Shown here in pieces: positions 59,888 through 64,000 of a stretch of DNA of 64,000 nt (position 1 is its first letter; each line of letters opens with the position of its first letter). The notes below the pieces were generated by a model, which had not been told where the DNA came from, searched no databases, and was given only the letters and a program-made list of their open reading frames with translations. Origin of the DNA: JBEIFW01 sp046081125 (GTDB lineage Bacteria; Actinomycetota; Acidimicrobiia; Acidimicrobiales; Ilumatobacteraceae); contig JBJTVH010000026.1 of the NCBI GenBank assembly GCA_046081125.1, positions 1-64,000 of the forward strand, read 5' to 3'. A program made the position numbers and the translations under genes.

Positions 59888-60913
59888 ATGAAGGCAGCCC
59901 GGCTCGCCCAGGGGTCCATCGAGATCCAGGATCTCCCCACACCCACCCCGCGCCCGGACGAGGCGTTCGTGCGCATGCGCTCGGCCGGGGTCTGCCACTC
60001 GGACCTGCACATCGCCCGGGGCGATTGGGCCGGCCTGCCGAACAGCATGCCGCTCGGCCACGAGGGCATCGGCATCGTCGAGGCGCTCGGCCCGGGCGCG
60101 GAGCGGTACGTGTCGGTCGGCGATCGGGTGATCCTCGGCCTCGGGGGCACCGGCGGCGGGTTCTGGTGCGGGGCCTGCGAGTACTGCCTGCGCGGCGATC
60201 CCCGCCACTGCGCGCAAGCCCGGGGGATCATGGGCACGTTCTCCCAGGAGTTCTGCGTCTACGCGAAGTCGCTGGTGAAACTGCCCGATCACATCGGCGA
60301 CGAGGAAGCGGCGCTCGCCTGCGGCGGCCTCACGGCGTACGGCGCGGTCAAGAAGCTGTTGAAGCACCACATCCTGCCGGGCCGGCGGATCGCGGTGATC
60401 GGCGCCGCCGGTGGACTCGGCCACTACGCGGTGCAGATCGCAAGCGCCTTCGGCTACAAAGTCGTCGGGGTCGACGTGGGCGAGGAGCGGCTTGCCTTCG
60501 TCTCGTCTCTCGGGGCCCACACGGTCCTCGCGGCCGATGAGGCCGCAGCGGCCGCACAGGCCTTCGGCGGGGTCGACGCCAGCCTCGTGTTCTCGGCCAA
60601 GCTCGCCGGGTTCGACCTCGGCCTGCAGATGTTGCGGCGCGGCGGGCTGTTCGTCGCCGTCGGGATCCCGGCCAGCAGCGAGGGCAACCTCCAGATCAAC
60701 CCGTGGGAGTTCTTCCGGCGTGATCCCACGCTGATCTACTCCGCCGTCGGCACGGTGCAGGACATGCGAGAGCTCGTCGACATGGCGGCCGAGGGGCGGG
60801 TCAAGAGCCACATCGGTCGCACTGCCGCGCTGAGCGAGATCGCCGACGTGTTCGACGACCTCGAGGCCGGCCGGTACGTCGGCCGGGCCGTGATCACCGA
60901 CTTCGACCGGTAG
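59888..60913 (+). CDS. Zinc-dependent alcohol dehydrogenase (MDR)
   Basis: The 341-residue protein has RSAGVCHSDLHIARGDW (catalytic zinc), GHEGIGIVEALG and the structural zinc set CGACEYCLRGDPRHC. The nucleotide motif is VIGAAGGLGHYAVQIASAFGYKVVGVDV. It oxidises an alcohol in the pathway or reduces the reverse. AAGGAG lies just before ATG 59888. Confidence 0.93.
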   Translation: MKAARLAQGSIEIQDLPTPTPRPDEAFVRMRSAGVCHSDLHIARGDWAGLPNSMPLGHEGIGIVEALGPGAERYVSVGDRVILGLGGTGGGFWCGACEYCLRGDPRHCAQARGIMGTFSQEFCVYAKSLVKLPDHIGDEEAALACGGLTAYGAVKKLLKHHILPGRRIAVIGAAGGLGHYAVQIASAFGYKVVGVDVGEERLAFVSSLGAHTVLAADEAAAAAQAFGGVDASLVFSAKLAGFDLGLQMLRRGGLFVAVGIPASSEGNLQINPWEFFRRDPTLIYSAVGTVQDMRELVDMAAEGRVKSHIGRTAALSEIADVFDDLEAGRYVGRAVITDFDR

Positions 60914-60963
60914 CCGGCTCGCTCGGCGCGACGCGCACCGGAACCGACACAGGAGGAAGCGCC

Positions 60964-62115
60964 TTGACGGCATCCGATCACCGAGACGAGGCCGACCGGT
61001 TCCCGTCGATCACCGAGGAGGCCCTCGACGAACTGCGGGCGCGCATCGGGGTGCCGATCACCGGACCCCGGCCCCACGTCACCGAGGCGACCGTCGATGC
61101 GATCCGGCACTTCGCCGACGGGATCGGCGACGACAACCCGCTGTGGATCGACGAGGCCTACGCCGCTGCCTCGCCCCACGGCGCACTGCTAGCGCCCCCG
61201 ACGATGCTCTACGCCTTCGACCGGGTGACGAGCGGATACATCGGCGGGCTCCCGGGCATCCACGCCATGTACGCCGGCACCGATTTCCGGTGGCACCGGC
61301 CGGTCCGCCTCGGCGACCGGCTGACCGCCACGCCGGCGATCAGCGGGGTGCGCGACATGGCGAGCCGGTTCTCGGGACGCTCGGTGCTCCAGACCTACCA
61401 CGTGCCGTTCCACGACCAGCACGGCGAGCTGGTGGCCGAGGTCGAGTCGTGGGTGATCCGCACCCAGCGCGACGCGGCCCGCCGGCGAGCGGAGCGACCC
61501 GACGATGCCGCACCGACGCTGCCGACCACGTGGTCGCGCGACCAGATCGAGGAGATCGCCGGCGCCTACCGGGCCGAACGCCGCCGCGGGGCCGAACCGC
61601 GGTACTGGGAGGACGTGGCGATCGGCGATCCGCTCGACGAGCGGCTCAAGGGCCCGATGACCGTGACGAGCTTCATCGCGTTCGACCTCGGGTGGGGCGG
61701 CCTCTACATCAAGGCCCATGCCGGCGCGTTCGCCATGTACGACGCCCACCCGGCGCTCGGGATCCCGAACGACCTCGGCGTGCCCGAACCGCCCGAGCGG
61801 GTCCACTGGGACAGCGGCCTGGCGCGTGCCGTCGGCGTCCCGGGCGCCTACGACTACGGGCCGGAGCGGATCTCGTGGATGGGACACCTGATGACCGACT
61901 GGATCGGCGACCACGGCCGGCTCCTGCGGCTCAACGTGCAGGTGCGCAGCCACAACATCGTCGGCGACCTCACCCGCTGCCAGGGTCGCGTGATCGACAA
62001 GCAGCGAGACGGCGACACCCATCTCGTCACCTGTGAGGTGTGGGGCGTCAACCAACACGGTCAACGCAACGCCGTGGGCACTGCCGTCGCCGCACTCCCG
62101 ACGAAAGGGGCCTGA
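60964..62115 (+). CDS. MaoC-like acyl dehydratase with two hotdog domains
   Basis: The 383-residue protein has two MaoC/FAS1-type hotdog domains. The first (about residues 40-160) includes DDNPLWIDEAYAAASPHGALLAPPTM. The second (about residues 215-375) includes DVAIGDPLDERLKGPMTV. The TTG start is backed by AGGAGGAAG eight nt upstream. It hydrates or dehydrates CoA-linked intermediates. It ends 5 bp before the thiolase gene. Confidence 0.9.
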   Translation: MTASDHRDEADRFPSITEEALDELRARIGVPITGPRPHVTEATVDAIRHFADGIGDDNPLWIDEAYAAASPHGALLAPPTMLYAFDRVTSGYIGGLPGIHAMYAGTDFRWHRPVRLGDRLTATPAISGVRDMASRFSGRSVLQTYHVPFHDQHGELVAEVESWVIRTQRDAARRRAERPDDAAPTLPTTWSRDQIEEIAGAYRAERRRGAEPRYWEDVAIGDPLDERLKGPMTVTSFIAFDLGWGGLYIKAHAGAFAMYDAHPALGIPNDLGVPEPPERVHWDSGLARAVGVPGAYDYGPERISWMGHLMTDWIGDHGRLLRLNVQVRSHNIVGDLTRCQGRVIDKQRDGDTHLVTCEVWGVNQHGQRNAVGTAVAALPTKGA

Positions 62116-62120
62116 CCACC

Positions 62121-63596
62121 ATGGGCGCGTTCTCCTGCATCGTCGGCTCGGCACGCACCAGCCTCCGAGGCGACGCCGTACCCGACCCGGCTGCGCTCAT
62201 GGTGTCGATCGCCCGAGCGGCGTTGACCGACGCCGGTATCGCCGATGCGTCGCTGATCGACGCGGTGGCCTGCGCCGAGCCGGTGGCGTGGACCTACGCC
62301 GACCTGGCCGGGGAGGTCGTGACCGGACTCGGGTGCCGCAGCGACGTGACCCGCCTCGGCGTACCGGCCGGGGGCACGTCACCCCAGGACCTGCTGCACC
62401 AGGTGGCGGCGGACACGACGATCGATTGCGCCGTGATAGTCGCGGCCGAAGCCGTGCGGGCGCGGCGCCGCGCCGCGCCGGGCACTCCGCCGGGGTGGCC
62501 ACCGCGCGCCCGCAGCTTCGATCCGTTCGCGAACCAACTGCCGTTCAGCTCCCCGCTCGAGCAGCGTCACGGCCTCGTCGCCCCGATCCAGTCGTTCCCC
62601 CTGTACGAGAACGCGATCCGTGCGGCGCACGGGCGGAGCTTCGACGAGCAGCGCACCATCGCTGCCGAACTGCTGGCCCGCAATGCCCGGGTGGCCGCCG
62701 ACGATCCGCACGCCTGGTTCCGTGACGCCCCCGACGCCGAGACCATCGCCGCGGTCACACCGGACAACCGGATGATCGCCTACCCGTACACGAAGCGGAT
62801 GAACGCGATCATCGACGTCAACCAGGCGGCAGCCGTGGTCGTCGTGTCCGAGCGCTTCGCTCGCGACCGCGGTCTCTTCGCCGACGCGATGGTCGTGCTC
62901 GCCGGCGTCGGCGCGGTCGACGCGTGGAATTCGGTCGAGCGGGCGACGTTCGAGGAGAGCCCGGCGATGAACCACGCCGTGCGCATCGCGTTGCAGCGGG
63001 CCGGCCTCGAGGGCGGCGACATCGACGCCGCCGACTTCTACAGCTGCTTCCCGAGCGCCATCCAACTCGGGCTCACGGCGCTCGGGGTCGGCCCCGACGA
63101 CCCCCGCCCGCTGTCACTGACCGGTGGGCTGGCCTTCGCCGGCGGTCCGGGCAACGGGTACGTCGTGCAGTCGCTTGCGGCCGCGTTGGACCACGTGCGC
63201 CGGCACCCCACGCACCGGGTGCTCGTCACCGGCATCGGAATGGCCAACGCCAAGCAGGCGGCGACGGTGCTGGCCCATGCCGGCCACGTGCCTCCGGGCG
63301 CCACCGGCGAGACCACGTACCGGGAGCCGTTCGACGCCGAGGCGCGCGAGGTCGACCCGGCGCCGTCGGGCGAGGCGACGATCGTGACCTACACGATCAC
63401 CTACGGGCGTGACGGCGAACCGACCGAGGTCATCTTGATCCTCGACCTCCCCGATGGTCGCCGGACCGTGGCCAACGCGAGCGACACCGACGTGCTCGCC
63501 GCGCAGCTGATGGGGACCGAACCGATCGGGCGGACCGGGGTGGTCCATCACGACGCATCGAGCGGACGCAACCGGTTCGCCTTCGCCGCGCCGTAG
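62121..63596 (+). CDS. Thiolase-like (SCP2/lipid-transfer type) protein
   Basis: The 491-residue protein has a thiolase fold: NRMIAYPYTKRMNAIIDVNQAAAVVVV, ADFYSCFPSAIQLG, FAGGPGNGYVVQSLAAALD. The nucleophilic cysteine may be in YSCFPS. GIGMANAKQAA follows. The C-terminal ~70 residues resemble an OB-fold seen in related proteins. Such thiolases cleave acyl-CoA side chains or act as lyases. It is the last gene of the catabolic run. Confidence 0.9.
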   Translation: MGAFSCIVGSARTSLRGDAVPDPAALMVSIARAALTDAGIADASLIDAVACAEPVAWTYADLAGEVVTGLGCRSDVTRLGVPAGGTSPQDLLHQVAADTTIDCAVIVAAEAVRARRRAAPGTPPGWPPRARSFDPFANQLPFSSPLEQRHGLVAPIQSFPLYENAIRAAHGRSFDEQRTIAAELLARNARVAADDPHAWFRDAPDAETIAAVTPDNRMIAYPYTKRMNAIIDVNQAAAVVVVSERFARDRGLFADAMVVLAGVGAVDAWNSVERATFEESPAMNHAVRIALQRAGLEGGDIDAADFYSCFPSAIQLGLTALGVGPDDPRPLSLTGGLAFAGGPGNGYVVQSLAAALDHVRRHPTHRVLVTGIGMANAKQAATVLAHAGHVPPGATGETTYREPFDAEAREVDPAPSGEATIVTYTITYGRDGEPTEVILILDLPDGRRTVANASDTDVLAAQLMGTEPIGRTGVVHHDASSGRNRFAFAAP

Positions 63597-63630
63597 GGTT
63601 GGGCACAGGGTGCGGGAGGGCGGACGGGAT

Positions 63631-64000
63631 ATGGCTGCGGGTGGCGAGGAGCCGGAGTTCCGGGAGGCGGTCTTCGCCTGGCTGCGGGCCAGGATGCTCA
63701 CCACGCCCGTCTTCACTCCGGAAGATCTCGCCGCCGTCACCATCGCAGGCCGGACGATCCGCTTGACGCCGACGCAGACCGGCATCTGGAAGCCGAGGGG
63801 GATGGAAGCAGCCCTGTCGTTCGTCACCGGTTACTACGCCGACGAGGCGAGCCGGCCGTATGCGGACGGCATCGGTGAGGACGAGTTGCTGCGATACAAG
63901 TGGCGAGGCACTGATCCGAACCACGCCGACAACCGAGCGCTGCGACGTGCGATGGAATTGCAGCTGCCACTGATCTGGTTCGTGGGGGTTGGCCGCCGAC
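63631..64000 (+). CDS. HNH endonuclease, N-terminal part (cut by window end)
   Basis: The 123 visible residues match the N-terminal domain of an actinobacterial HNH endonuclease family (HNH_2, PF13391 type). The shared pattern is F-x-W-L near residue 15, GIWKPRGMEAALSFVTG, RPYADGIGEDELLRYKWRG, DPNHADNRALRRAM and PLIWFVGV. Relatives carry HNH nuclease sites at the C-terminus and may restrict foreign or modified DNA. The nuclease part lies outside the window. Confidence 0.8.
   Translation, partial: MAAGGEEPEFREAVFAWLRARMLTTPVFTPEDLAAVTIAGRTIRLTPTQTGIWKPRGMEAALSFVTGYYADEASRPYADGIGEDELLRYKWRGTDPNHADNRALRRAMELQLPLIWFVGVGRR

Noticed and set aside
1..64000. tRNA, rRNA, insertion sequence or prophage genes
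   Set aside because: No transposase, integrase, phage structural gene or cloverleaf-like intergenic sequence was recognised by eye.

Overview
The window is about 70% GC and lies beside a chromosomal replication origin. It looks like an actinobacterium of the class Acidimicrobiia (inference). The reasons are the rnpA-yidD-yidC-khpB-rsmG-parAB block next to dnaA/rpmH, a sigM-trxBA-cwlM block laid out as in mycobacteria, a DUF5318 gene, mycofactocin- and F420-linked enzymes, frequent GTG starts and many 4-bp stop/start overlaps.

1-6,100: dnaA (5' part, minus strand), a 322-bp gap with DnaA boxes, then rpmH, rnpA, yidD, yidC, khpB, rsmG, a parS-like site, parA and parB on the plus strand. 6,100-15,231: one minus-strand train read from high to low coordinates: GNAT, DUF6049-type exported protein, DegV, membrane Ser/Thr kinase, ECF sigma, putative anti-sigma, small membrane protein, trxB, trxA and a CwlM-like protein. 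The layout matches the mycobacterial murJ/sigM/cwlM locus, but murJ is not in the window. 15,270-22,800: HDAC-like amidohydrolase, cca, methyltransferase, DUF5318, zinc-ribbon protein, DUF192, SDR, sulfatase and dps. 22,958-26,238: rpsF-ssb-rpsR-rplI-dnaB, with a zinc-free type S18.

26,264-38,900: accessory metabolism (MDR alcohol dehydrogenase, TIGR03083-like protein, NUDIX, enoyl-CoA hydratase, epimerase, a nitroreductase-SRPBCC fusion), then a MacAB-type exporter operon with a duplicated-domain lipoprotein and two secreted Cys/His hydrolases. 38,923-45,366: an alanine racemase-like gene split by two in-frame stops, a DUF4395 protein, and an operon of electron-transfer flavoprotein subunits, FixC/FixX-like proteins and an MftF-type glycosyltransferase. 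45,421-53,513: an SRPBCC-META fusion, an LLM oxidoreductase, a VOC protein, an orphan NorQ/NorD pair and a tandem CaiB fusion. 53,503-54,853: a frameshifted DUF222/HNH gene. 54,958-63,596: a cupin, a TetR regulator and a catabolic run (flavin monooxygenase, amidohydrolase, enoyl-CoA hydratase, alcohol dehydrogenase, MaoC, thiolase). The window ends inside an HNH endonuclease.

Two regulatory patterns recur. Many genes have a TAnnnT hexamer 6-9 nt before the start codon with no Shine-Dalgarno sequence, the signature of leaderless transcription. The TetR gene and the monooxygenase gene also share an identical element: two GGTACC sites 20 bp apart, the second merged with the -10 hexamer, and the start codon 14 nt after its first base. 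This makes a self-regulated catabolic switch the best candidate for an undescribed system here.
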